From contig NC_092591.1 of the NCBI RefSeq assembly GCF_047663525.1, positions 34,753,001-34,817,000 on the forward strand: a stretch of DNA of 64,000 nt, read 5' to 3'. Source of the DNA: Anas platyrhynchos. Taxonomy: Eukaryota; Chordata; Aves; Anseriformes; Anatidae. Position numbers and translations under genes: made by a program. Each line of letters opens with the position of its first letter. Position 1 is the first letter of the stretch. This document shows, one piece after another, positions 26,801 through 35,900 of this stretch. Under the pieces are notes generated by a model. The model searched no databases. It was not told where the DNA came from and was given only the letters and a program-made list of their open reading frames with translations.

Positions 26801-27547
26801 GTACATTGGTTATGTTGTTTTCAAAATGCATGACAATGCTTATTGTTAACTTTCTTCAACAAAAGTCATTAAATCTATGCACCTAACAGATATAAAAGAG
26901 AAGTCAAGACAGGGATTCCAGTTAAGAATTAGAATACAGTCATCTGAGAAGTAGGCTGCATTTGAGACAGCAGTTCCAATCACTTAGAAACATCCAGAAG
27001 AGAACACCATGCTCTTCTTAACTTTAAAGGGCTCAACTTAGAGCTAACTTTAAAGAATTAATTCCATTTATAGGATTTTTTGATACAAGTTTTAAAATAT
27101 TAGCTTTAAATAATTAGTGTATGCCTTTGAAATGCATATATGTAATGTATATGCATTTTACAATATACATTTTATATTGCTCTTTAATTAATATATGCAT
27201 AAGAATTTTCAGCACCACTGTTTCAAACTAGCAATACTTGGTCGAAGCTCAAACTCAAAACCAGTGTGGGTGGGAAAGCAGTATCGAATATGCCAAGCTT
27301 TGATTGTCCATAGAGTATTGGGAAGAAAAGATATAAACCACCATGCAAATTGCAGCATCAGAGCTATTCCAGGCAGGATAAATGTTTTGTACAAAAATGG
27401 GTACAACACAGCCACAACCACATACCTTTCTTCTACTTTCTACAGGTGGATCTTGGTGCTCCAGCTATCCCAGCAAGGCTCCTGAGTTCCATTGCAAAGC
27501 GCCAGCCTCTGGTCATTGCTCGACTAGCCCACTTTCTTGCTAGTTAG
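2685..27547 (+). CDS. STARD9: StAR-related lipid transfer protein 9 (kinesin-3 family motor), C-terminal part; 13 exons
   Basis: STARD9 is a very large kinesin-3-type motor (about 4,700 aa in human) that acts at the centrosome and spindle in mitosis and ends in a START lipid-binding domain. The motor and FHA parts are upstream of the window. Exons seen: 2685-2875, 6444-6927, 7774-18864, 19695-19892, 20875-21058, 22396-22542, 23184-23289, 23867-24009, 24623-24687, 24775-24980, 25403-25482, 25834-25992 and 27446-27547. All junctions are GT-AG and reading phase carries through all of them, giving about 4,384 residues and a TAG stop at 27545-27547. Order: coiled coil, giant low-complexity Ser/Glu/Asp-rich tail, charged coiled coil, START domain. 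The START motifs ([34 protein letters not shown]) identify the family. I compared with the human protein from memory only. Confidence 0.96.
2876..6443. other. STARD9 intron
   Basis: AT-leaning. One minus-strand open frame of 159 codons (5745-6224) has no ATG start and no recognised homology. Phase joins the flanking exons directly, so no exon is missing. Confidence 0.75.
6444..6927 (+). CDS. STARD9: STARD9 exon, Gln/Lys-rich coiled coil
   Basis: Acceptor TTTACAG ends at 6443; donor GTAAGT starts at 6928. Enters with one base carried over and leaves with two. It encodes a long Gln- and Lys/Arg-rich helix ([15 protein letters not shown], then [20 protein letters not shown]), then a basic Ser-rich linker ([17 protein letters not shown]). 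Confidence 0.92.
6928..7773. other. STARD9 intron before the giant exon
   Basis: AT-rich, nothing recognised. The end of this intron is open in the frame of the giant exon, but the phase and acceptor at 7773 define the boundary. Confidence 0.8.
7774..18864 (+). CDS. STARD9: STARD9 giant exon, 11,091 bp
   Basis: A single uninterrupted frame of about 3,697 codons between acceptor CCCACAG (ends 7773) and donor GTAAAT (18865). The open frame actually extends from 7658 to the TAA at 18866-18868, but the parts outside 7774-18864 are intronic. The product is mostly disordered: Ser/Thr/Glu/Asp-rich, with few hydrophobic runs. Conserved-looking islands are [19 protein letters not shown] near the N side and a C-terminal helix ([20 protein letters not shown], then [19 protein letters not shown]). 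Three TQT motifs lie at 16778-17101. Human STARD9 also has one oversized exon, so this is a family trait. Many shorter antisense open frames in this exon are shadows. Confidence 0.96.
18865..19694. other. STARD9 intron after the giant exon
   Basis: AT-rich; holds the A25 run at 19367. Nothing else seen. Confidence 0.8.
19367..19404 (+). repeat. A25 homopolymer then (CAAAA)n
   Basis: 25 A followed by CAAAACAAAACAGG. No retroposon body was recognised upstream, so it is recorded as simple repeat only. Confidence 0.9.
19695..19892 (+). CDS. STARD9: STARD9 exon, basic coiled coil
   Basis: Acceptor CTGACAG ends at 19694; donor GTAGGG at 19893; both boundaries split a codon after two bases. Encodes 66 codons of a strongly basic helix ([20 protein letters not shown]) followed by a helical segment with [14 protein letters not shown]. 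Confidence 0.93.
20147..20818 (-). mobile_element. CR1 LINE, 5'-truncated, in a STARD9 intron
   Basis: On the minus strand, 191 codons (20812 to 20237) are the C-terminal end of a CR1 reverse transcriptase reading frame: [52 protein letters not shown] and the HMV end before the stop. The short 3' UTR (GGGTCCCTTCCAACTC in minus sense) ends in octamer repeats seen as ATCATAGA on plus. It is uninterrupted by stops, so fairly young. It is antisense to STARD9. Confidence 0.95.
20875..21058 (+). CDS. STARD9: STARD9 exon, charged coiled coil
   Basis: Acceptor CTTACAG ends at 20874; donor GTGAGC at 21059; leaves in phase 0. Encodes a long alternating-charge helix ([20 protein letters not shown], then [20 protein letters not shown]). 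The acceptor lies only about 56 bp after the truncated end of an antisense CR1 insertion. Confidence 0.93.
21059..22395. other. STARD9 intron
   Basis: No exon needed by phase. Contains a short (TTG)n run near 21419. Nothing else recognised. Confidence 0.75.
22396..22542 (+). CDS. STARD9: STARD9 exon, Ser-rich linker
   Basis: Acceptor ATTACAG ends at 22395; donor GTGAGA at 22543; 49 codons, phase 0 on both sides. Encodes [15 protein letters not shown] and then [16 protein letters not shown], closely resembling the linker that precedes the START domain in human STARD9. Confidence 0.93.
22543..23183. other. STARD9 intron
   Basis: Nothing recognised. Confidence 0.75.
23184..23289 (+). CDS. STARD9: STARD9 exon, linker
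   Basis: Acceptor AACCAG ends at 23183; donor GTAAGT at 23290. Starts in phase 0 and leaves one base over. Encodes the [20 protein letters not shown] segment; GRSAVRNS is shared with the human protein as I recall it. Confidence 0.92.
23481..23527 (+). repeat. 19-bp direct repeat, 28-bp period
   Basis: AACATAATTGTATAGAGAG occurs at 23481 and 23509 in a STARD9 intron. Likely local duplication. Confidence 0.9.
23867..24009 (+). CDS. STARD9: STARD9 exon, lead-in to START domain
   Basis: Acceptor CTGCAG ends at 23866; donor GTGAGT at 24010. Enters with one carried base and leaves in phase 0. Encodes a Ser-rich linker followed by [17 protein letters not shown], the first helix leading into START. 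Confidence 0.92.
24010..24622. other. STARD9 intron
   Basis: Nothing recognised. Confidence 0.75.
24623..24687 (+). CDS. STARD9: STARD9 exon, START domain begins
   Basis: A 65-bp exon. Acceptor TCTAAG ends at 24622; donor GTAAGT at 24688. Encodes [20 protein letters not shown], the first part of the START fold. Leaves with two bases of a split codon. Confidence 0.9.
24775..24980 (+). CDS. STARD9: STARD9 exon, START domain
   Basis: Acceptor TTGACAG ends at 24774; donor GTGAGT at 24981. Encodes the first START strands: [20 protein letters not shown], followed by [18 protein letters not shown]. The HGFLGAG and VWGLVRDP motifs are typical of START domains. Confidence 0.93.
25403..25482 (+). CDS. 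STARD9: STARD9 exon, START domain
   Basis: Acceptor TCCACAG ends at 25402; donor GTAAAC at 25483. Encodes [20 protein letters not shown], the highly conserved QPRDFCC block in the middle of START. Leaves in phase 0. Confidence 0.93.
25834..25992 (+). CDS. STARD9: STARD9 exon, START domain
   Basis: Acceptor CATGCAG ends at 25833; donor GTAGGA at 25993; 53 codons, phase 0 on both sides. Encodes [20 protein letters not shown] and then [20 protein letters not shown], the second half of the START beta-sheet. Confidence 0.93.
26073..26515. repeat. AT-rich inverted repeat / microsatellite block in the last STARD9 intron
   Basis: Starts with a 38-bp perfect palindrome of TTTA/TAAA units (26073-26110), then CA/TG and TATA runs. 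Sequence at about 26157-26245 reappears inverted at about 26385-26480: TTAGTATATATATTATATAT and the CACACACAATAG...AGAAATATAT block are recognisable in both arms. Confidence 0.85.
27446..27547 (+). CDS. STARD9: STARD9 last coding exon
   Basis: Acceptor TCTACAG ends at 27445; phase 0; TAG stop at 27545-27547. Encodes the C-terminal START helix ([20 protein letters not shown]). It is separated from the previous exon by a 1.45-kb intron that contains the AT-rich inverted repeat. Confidence 0.94.
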   Translation: MDLGAPAIPARLLSSIAKRQPLVIARLAHFLAS

Positions 27548-30006
27548 CATTTAGAAGAAACCAGAATATTTAAGAACATGTGAAAGATCATCAAGAGACG
27601 CAAGCATCCATAAGGGTAATGTAACATACTGGCTCATAAGACAGGCACAGTCAAACCTTACTTGAGGAGTCTCGTTGGTAACTTTGGACTATACAAAGGT
27701 ACAGTTTGGAAAAAAAAGGATCGTTTTAGCAAATGCTGCTTAGAAGAAATCCAGCAAGTTTTTAATGAGGAACCTGTCTTTCTGGAGACAGATGTGGAAG
27801 AAATCCCTTTGGAGCAGTTAGGAAGGTGTGCTGCCTCTACCCACAGCAGAGGAAGAGAATTCTGTTTACAATATCCAGGACCTTACATACAGAAGTGTAT
27901 TACTTCGTTTTAGTTTTTGAGGAGTTGTTATAAAGATCAATATTCTCTCTTCAAGGAAGTTTAAGCAGTGGTGAGAAAAAAGCAATGGAAACAATTAAAC
28001 ACAGTAAAAACTTCAAACAGTACACACATGGCTTGAGAGCTTTTACAAGTTCTTAAGCAGAAGTGCAAGGCCACTTACTGACACTGAGCTAAGTATCAAA
28101 TGCGGAATTCCTCAAACAGTAATGATATAGTCCACTTGCCAGGCTAAATGATTTACTTCCCTTTGAAGGGAGGTCAAAATCAGCACGATATCCACTAGCC
28201 ACCCTACACCCTGGCTAGATTTTTCTCATCTAGTTTGCTGACTACTTCCAGTAGGCAGCGTAGGCTGTTTCAGATTGCCACTACACTATGCAGCAATATT
28301 GGAAATCACCACACCTCAGGACACAGTTCTACTGCACTGCAGATTTAGGTGCTTTGAAGTAGAGAAACCAAACTGACAGTTGTGAACAATAAGACCTTGT
28401 CATTAATAGGGAATAGTACTGAGTAATCAGCTTGTTGCTAGAATTTCAATCCCGCAAAGAGAGTAGCTCCAGCACTTTTCCATAATGGCTTTTTCCACCT
28501 GCCTTTCTATACTTAAGCACACCCAGAAGCATTAAGAATTGAAAATCTAGCGCAGACCATGTTCTTACCATCACGCTTCTGTTCACAACATGAACAGCTG
28601 TCTTCACAGCAGCGAATAGAGTCTCCCCATTCAATTACCTCATTTCTGTTGAGCTTTGTCCAACAATCCTGTTGTTAGGCTTTACATGCTTGGTCACACA
28701 TTCCTAAAATGAAACAAAACCACAATCAAATATCTAAATAACTTCATTTAGTTCTTCAGCACAACAGTAAAGAATCATTTAGATAACTAAGCAATAAAAG
28801 CTGCTATAATATTCTTTCTTTAGTTCAAGAAAAGCCGACATAGTTCAAGAAGCTGTTGCACTTGAGATTTGTCAAGTGAGAAATGTGTATTCAAGCATCC
28901 ACCTTACCATTTGGCCTCTGCTACTTTAACACACTTGCAGTAAGAGACATATTTCCCCAGCACACAATGAAGCTAGTTGCACTTCTCACCTTTGTGTCAC
29001 AAGCCGAGATCTACTTTTAACTATAACTTTGCACAGGCGTAATTTTGGCTCTCAGCTTCTACGTTACTTCCTGTCATGAATAGATTAAGTTTTAAAACAG
29101 AAGATGGTAGCTGTTTTAAATTGATATTTAAGAAAATAGCAGTTTTGAGGCATACCAGCAAGGCTCTTTCCCCCGCCCTTCCCCAGACTATACCAGGTAG
29201 GAAAATAGATTTCACTTTATAAATTTGCTTTGCTTTCATCTTTAGGTGGTCCTGGTTAAAAGTTACCACCACTATATTACCATGCCCTTTTGAAGAGGCT
29301 CAGCCTTTTCTTAAAAGCCTGCCAAATTGAGTCATGGCACGGTTTGCTTCCAGCGTTATGCATCTTCCGTGGCCCCAGCAGCTGCACAAAAAGACAGCTT
29401 TCCACATTTGGGACCTGTCATACCTTTCTGTGGGAAGCAAAAAATAAAAAAATAAAATAAAAAAAAAAAAGAAGATTGTATAAGGCAATATATAAAAGCC
29501 CTAGAAAAAGTGAGTGGAAACTGCAGCACAGGGTATTGGCTCCGTCCCCTGTGCTGCTTCCAACAGATTTCAGGCAGAGGTGAGGGAGGTCTTCATACAT
29601 TCTACAGGAGATTTGCTCAGTGCTTCGCTTCTTTTCTTTTATTTTAGACATGGCACTAGTGTTAAAGTAGTTTTGTAGGAAAAACATCAAGGGGGACTCC
29701 TGTTGGTTGATACCAGTGCCTATGAAGGATAATGTCTTATTGTACAGTGCATCAGATGTTTATTTTTATATATACATAAGATTGTTTTTTCTATGTTTAC
29801 AAATTAAGTTATTTATATATGCTTGTTTTGAAACGTTTTTATATGCTATCAAAGCTAATTTTTATTTTTATCGGTATTAATGTAACTTTTTTTTAATACA
29901 ATCTTCACTTGATACTAAAAAGCCTATTTATATGAATGTTTTCATTTGCAAATATAACATTTTATGGTACCTGTTACGTATGGCATTGGTTTGTTTGGAA
30001 GGAAGA

Positions 30007-30012
30007 AATAAA
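30007..30012 (+). terminator. STARD9: alternative polyadenylation signal, STARD9
   Basis: AATAAA at the end of an AU-rich block; could be used instead of or together with the signal at 30164. Confidence 0.4.
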
Positions 30013-30163
30013 AACCTAGCAGATACCTAATCTGTTAATCTACAATGGGAAAAACCCAACTTCCTGTAAATTACTGCTGAGCAGTAGATGATCAGACCAA
30101 GTGTCTTGTACCACCTACTGTTGCATCTCTGCTCTTAATCAAGATTGCTATTTTCATATTCAC

Positions 30164-30169
30164 AATAAA
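30164..30169 (+). terminator. STARD9: polyadenylation signal, STARD9 (distal)
   Basis: AATAAA, followed about 35 bp later by a GT-rich stretch (GTGTGGTATTTT). Most distal plus-strand candidate before the minus-strand 3' end of CDAN1. Confidence 0.55.
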
Positions 30170-30190
30170 TGGTATTTTCTACACAAGAAA

Positions 30191-31214
30191 GAACATGCAC
30201 CGTGTGGTATTTTCCTCTAGTTCAGATACCTGTCTATGGAACTGTACTTACACAGGAAAAGGTGCTGTCCAAAGTGGACATTTGCACTGGATTAAGGAAA
30301 AAACATAAAGGCTAGCTTGTGATATATGTTGTAGGGGTCCTACTTCTCCAAGTAGGAATTTGTGGCACATGAGCCAAGCAGCTAATCACTGCTTTAATTT
30401 GGTTTCTGTGACTCGGTGCCTAGTCCAAGCAAAGGGTTTTTTGTTTTGTTTTGAAACAAGGCACTGACTGAAGCATCTTATTGAGGCTGGTTACAAAGCT
30501 CCTGCAACCTGAACATCTATAAGGGAGTTAATACAGTTCAATTTATCTCTCAAAAGATAATGAGGAATAGTCTGCAGTAGGAAAGACAGATTCAAGGAAG
30601 GCTGCATGCTCTTACCTAGCCTGCAATGAACTCCTGTCCCTACTGTCCCTCCAGTGCTATGCAATTGTTTCTAAGGCTGTCTATAAAGTCATGTGTCTGC
30701 CTTTACATAGTAACCACAGAACGTCCAGGAACTGTATTAACTGCACAAAGATAAAAGGAAATAAAAAGAGGTATTTCTTACCTGCTGCTTCCCACTGAAG
30801 AACTGGATTCTGCCCCACAGGGCACAACTGTACGCTCTGGTAGTAGTACACTGGTCCTCAGGCTTGGCCACCTTTCAAAGGAAGATTTCCAGGCACGTTG
30901 TGTTAGAGAAGGACTATTCAGGTATGTTGAGTTCATGAAACCAGTACTGGCTAGGGTATCCATGCAAACAGTTTTATATATAATACCCAAATAAAGTCAG
31001 TTCTAGAGACAAGAGCACATTTTTATCATTATTGTTTCAACCTTCTCCCTCCACCTCCCATCATATAACAAAATATACTTCAGTATAAGCAAAGCAATAG
31101 CATGCAGGACAGAAGTTACCATATGTTCTCTGCACGACGCTTCATGGCAGCGTACCTTTCTGTACCTTACCCCAGTACAAAGAGGTTGTACATCACCAGC
31201 TTGGACACAAAACA
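30191..31214. other. intergenic spacer between convergent STARD9 and CDAN1 3' ends
   Basis: About 1 kb between the two inferred polyadenylation sites. No coding frame, RNA gene or recognisable repeat was seen. Confidence 0.5.
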
Positions 31215-32800
31215 GGACATTTAATCATGTTTATTATGACAAACAACAACTTCAAGTGAGGGCTGCAGCAAAATGTCACATAATAGCCTCAGGGAGCAGG
31301 TATGAAATGCTATGGTATATTTGCTACTTCCGTTTGTATTACCATGTCGTTACCATACACACGGCATGCCCACTTTCAGGAAACCTCTGCTTCATTCATG
31401 TCATTAAATAAAATCCCTAAAAAAGGCACAGCGATGGCACTTGCTGTAGCTTTCAATACAATGCTTAGTCACCGAATCAAAAACATCTCAGTACAATTCA
31501 GACTGACCTTCCTCTGTGGTTTCTCTCTCCACATCACACAGTTTAACAGAAGTAACCTCACTTAGTCCTGGTTGTCTTTTTCCTCAACTGACTCAGATAC
31601 TTTTTCCCATTTTATACACGAAAGAGGTAAGGTAGCAAGAGAAAGAGCACTGGGCTTCACTTAGTCCGAAACACAGTATTTCTTTCTGAAAAACCAGCAT
31701 AACATCACACACCTAGACGTGCTAGAGGAAAAAGCATCCTGTTGCAGGAAAAAAATAAACTCCTTAAGAGATATCTACTGAGTAACTAATATTCTGCTAA
31801 CCACCAGCAGTCCCTACCCCAGACTCCAGTTTAGAGATACTTGGAGGGTGCACGGAAGTCACACCCGTGGCGAAGATCTATCCACAAGGGCAGGAAGTGC
31901 CCTCTGGCCTCCACAGAAAGGATTCCTCTCAAACCAGCTCTCCAGAGGATGTCACACTGCTTTTTCACTACATTTTTTGTCTGGTCTTCCAGGCTGTAGT
32001 TTTCTTGCTGGAGCATTTCCTGTCTGATAAAACTCAAACTCAAGGCAAGGATTATAACAACAGCGAATAGCAGCTACACGCCACTTATGTTCACATACTT
32101 TAAAAAAGTCTTAAAAATACTGCCATCTGCCTTCAGTAAAAAATATAGTCAGATATCCCCCTTGTTTCTATTAAAAAACAAAAACAGGGAATTACAAGTT
32201 CCATTTCCATCAAGAGATGGAAAAAAACTTAAGCATCTACATCCTTTAAGAATACTATCATCAATGTTCTGGTGTATATATTTAATATGGTTTTACTTTT
32301 AAAATGAGTCTTTAAAAAATTAAAATCAATCCTCTGAAATTGAGCTTACAGTGAAAAATAAATATAGGCTCATCTCCATGTCATATGGGTTTAATTTTTC
32401 CCTCTCCTGACCGTTCAGTCTGTTAAAAGACAGAAAGAGAAGAGCCAGCCACCAGGCAAGCTCTGGTCACAGATTAACTTCTCCACTTGAACTGAGCCCT
32501 GGGTTTGGCCACAGTACAAATACAAAAGTGTTGGTGAGTCTAAAAAATGGCTGCTCTGAGCCATGATCAAGGTGCTTAAGGGATTTCTGACTTGGTGATC
32601 CACTTGCTGATGTGAATCCTTCAGCATAGTCACCATTGCAAAGTGTCTATGAGCAGAAAGACCGGTGCAGTTTTTGCACAGACCTCTCATACGCAGTATT
32701 CTCCCAGCAAGGGCCTCACAATGCATTCAGAAACTCTAAAAATTCCATTTGCATCTTCGTTAGTACTTTTTTTTTTTAATCCTCAAAGAGTCCTTCTCCA
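31215..32800 (-). other. CDAN1: CDAN1 3'UTR (probable extent)
   Basis: Sequence downstream of the CDAN1 stop to the first clear minus-strand AATAAA. No frame here looks coding. Confidence 0.55.
31230..31235 (-). terminator. CDAN1: polyadenylation signal, CDAN1
   Basis: TTTATT on the plus strand, AATAAA on the minus strand, followed on the minus strand by a GT-rich stretch (TGTCCTGTTTTGTGTCC). First canonical hexamer after the stop that I noticed. Confidence 0.55.
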
Positions 32801-32926
32801 CTAACTTTGTGCTGTCACGGTACCTAGCGATTGTCTTGTCAGTTCATGAGGGTTAGTCCTGGGCTCTTCTATATGATGTTCGGAGGTAAATACTTGGGAC
32901 AGCATTTCCAGTTCTTTGAGGAAATC
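32801..32926 (-). CDS. CDAN1: CDAN1 exon 28 (last), with stop
   Basis: Acceptor TTGCAG. 41 residues [20 protein letters not shown] through SLGTVTAQS, then TAG. The human protein ends GTVLAQS, which supports this as the true end. Confidence 0.95.
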   Translation of the reverse strand, partial: DFLKELEMLSQVFTSEHHIEEPRTNPHELTRQSLGTVTAQS

Positions 32927-35900
32927 CTGCAACAGATACAAACCAGAGAACCTTTATTGGCAAGCGTCAAAGAGGCTTCTTATTTTTAGTTGAAAAGGTT
33001 ACAAGGTTAAACACGTTGATGGTTGTCCAGAGTAAAATCTGAGGCTACAACACTGACTGGAAGATGAACACCTGTAGGCCAGTGAGTTCAGTTCTTCCCC
33101 CAGACCCTCATCCTTCTCAGAAAAAGACCACATCACACAAGTTGTTTTACAATTTTCTTGGAAGTGTTTCCACTGCACTGGACATTCTGACATTCACACC
33201 AGGACAGACTTCAATCAAGGCAGTAGTACCAGTAACAAGGTTGTTGACAGGCAGCCCCTGTTGCTGCATTAAGCAGGAGGGTTATGGGCCTCATCTACAT
33301 GAAAGAGATTTACTGTTCTGTAGCTTTACTTTTTATTTCTTATTTTACTTATTTTGCATCCCCGCCCACGGCAGGGGGGTTGGATCTAGATGATCTTTGA
33401 GGTCCCTTACAACCCAGGGGACCTATGACAACCTATGATTTCACTTGGTATTCACACACATCTAGTTACTTACTGAGGGCCAAGGGAGCTCTCTGAGGCT
33501 GCGGAAACAACTCTCTATTTCACTGGTTCTCATAAGATCATGTTCTACAAGACCGTGAAGCATGAAAAGAAACAAGTCCCACTGCAGAAAAGAAAAAAAT
33601 ATCAACATCTCAAAAAGAAATGGATTTTGCATTTGCTTCCCTATCCCTACACAGTTCTGTCCTGATCCAGGAAGGCAGGACATCACAGGAAAGGAGCGGG
33701 AGGAGAAAGAAGTGAGCAACATACAAAATGAGCAAACAATTACTCGAGTTCATACACTGTATTCCACCATAAAAATCTCAAAATTTCTAGTCCTCAGTTC
33801 CAAAACACACCAAGTATTTCATTCATGCGTGTTCAGGAACAGCTTTAAAAACTCTTATTTATGGGTTTAGCCTGCAACTAAATAGGGCAATTTTCAGCTT
33901 GGTAGTTGGGGATCTTCTAAGTAACACCCACGTGTGTGCAAAAACAAAAGCTGAAAATACAAAGGCAACCAACTACAAAATCGTGTGTTTGGTCCTATGA
34001 TCTCTCAGGCCCAGCTGGCCATTTTGCCAGTTGTTCCTTAAGTAATCTGTGCCTTCCTAACAGCCCCAAGGCAAACACAGAACGCTGACAAGCGCGTATC
34101 CCTCTACCCACACTCAAACAATGCCACCCAGACAGCAGACCCAATGCTGCAGGCCTCACTCACACAAGCCATCAGTTAACATGGCAGGTGAGGGGACTCT
34201 TAACGTGAACATATGGGACTGGAGCAGGTAACTGGCAGCCCCTCAGCTGAACAAGCCTTACCTCCCGCTGCTTGACTTCCGAAAGATAACCGATGTTCTT
34301 CCTGCTGAACATCAGCTGCACGGGAACAGGCGTCCCAAAGTCTTCCTTCCAGACAGAAAGCAGCAGTTTCAGAAGGCCATATGTGGGATTGTTCTTTACT
34401 CGCAGCCTCTCAGAGCTCTTCTCTTGGGGCTTGATCCCAACACTTAGAGGAACACGATCTGAAACTAAGAAAAGCAAGAAAGGTGAACTTCCATACTGCA
34501 AATTTGTCTTTTTACTTTTATCTGCCTGGTCCAATAGCACATTTTGTATAGCTCATAACTAAATCACCGAAGTAAAAACACTTAAGTGTAAACCACTGAA
34601 CTTAAGGGGACTAGAGTTTAGCAACAGGCAAAAACATGAGTTCTAAAACTATAGTAAGTATTATTATACAGGAATAGATTTATACTGCTCCGAGATAAAG
34701 AATGCCACTTGGTTGGCATGCAGCCTGAAGTCCTGACAGAAGACTGAATAGAAATTGAAATAATGACTAACATTTAATAAAAGAAGACGTAGGTGTTACT
34801 CCAAAGAAAAAAGAGTAACACAGTAAAACATCATCTGAATCTACAAATAGATTAAACAGTTGTTCATAGCTTTGAGCTGCGTATCTTTATACAAGTGAAA
34901 GTGAAGTTGTACAGCGCTTAACTGCAGCTAAACACACAGAGAGAGAAGATACTAGGTCTTCCTTGGTACAATTTAACGAAAAGGGGCAGATTTACACTGC
35001 TGTTCCCCATTTCACAATATTTAGGCACGGACGGCAGCCTGAACCATATAAAATCTCCTTAAGAAACTTCTAAAAAAAAATTGGAAGGGTGCTCATGGAG
35101 AAAGCATCTGCATGCAGAACACTAGCTCACACTGATAAAAGCTTTGCATTTAACACATTAGACCAAGAGAAGCAAAAATGAAAGCGCTCACAGAAGTCAC
35201 AATACACAGAATACAAGTTACTCCCTTTCTCTAAAAAGAGACTAAGAAACATAATTGCATAATTTATATTCAGGGGAAAAAAAGTCTGCTGCAACTTTTC
35301 AGAGGCAGTGATACAGAGAAACGTATGACATTTAAATGAAGGTATCAATAAAGGAAACTACAAAGACTACAAAAACTACAAGAACACCAAGTATGAAAGA
35401 CAGTTAGTAACCTTCACAGAATAATAGTGACCATTCAAGTTTGACTGAAAAAAAGCTTCGAAGAGGGAAAAATTAGACTTCAAGGCACAAAGAGAACTAA
35501 ACATCCACAAGCTCTAAATAGTGAAATATCTGATCCCAAGGATTTAAGAGAACTTTCACACCCCTTTTTAGTCTTAAACAGCTTATCATGACTGACTCAC
35601 CCAGCAAAGAAGCCAACTCAACTGTACACTTTGCCAGCTGCTGCTCTGATGTCGGACACATGAACTAGAAAACACAGAAAAAGTTTTATCTTTGTCCCAT
35701 CCTGCAAACTGGACAAAACACGGCTTCACAAGGGATAAAAGAGTAGACAATTTACAGCAAGAAGCACAGAGGTGTAATCAGGAGAAAGTCTGAAAGACAA
35801 GAAGAGATCCTGCATGACAAAGGGTTCCACAAAGGCTAGATGCAAGTGCCAAGTGTATCTAGAGTGTAAAAAATGCAATGCAACTTGGCCACATTTGAGC

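Larger units (their letters stand above)
27548..30190 (+). other. STARD9: STARD9 3'UTR (probable extent)
   Basis: Non-coding DNA between the STARD9 stop and the most distal plausible polyadenylation signal. The last 450 bp are AU-rich with several TATTTA elements, as in many 3'UTRs. Earlier AATAAA hexamers at 28793 and 30007 could give shorter transcripts. No other gene was recognised in this stretch. Confidence 0.55.

Noticed and set aside
29437..29470. AATAAA-containing A-rich run as the STARD9 polyadenylation site
   Set aside because: Looks like genomic A-rich simple repeat; better-shaped signals lie further downstream.
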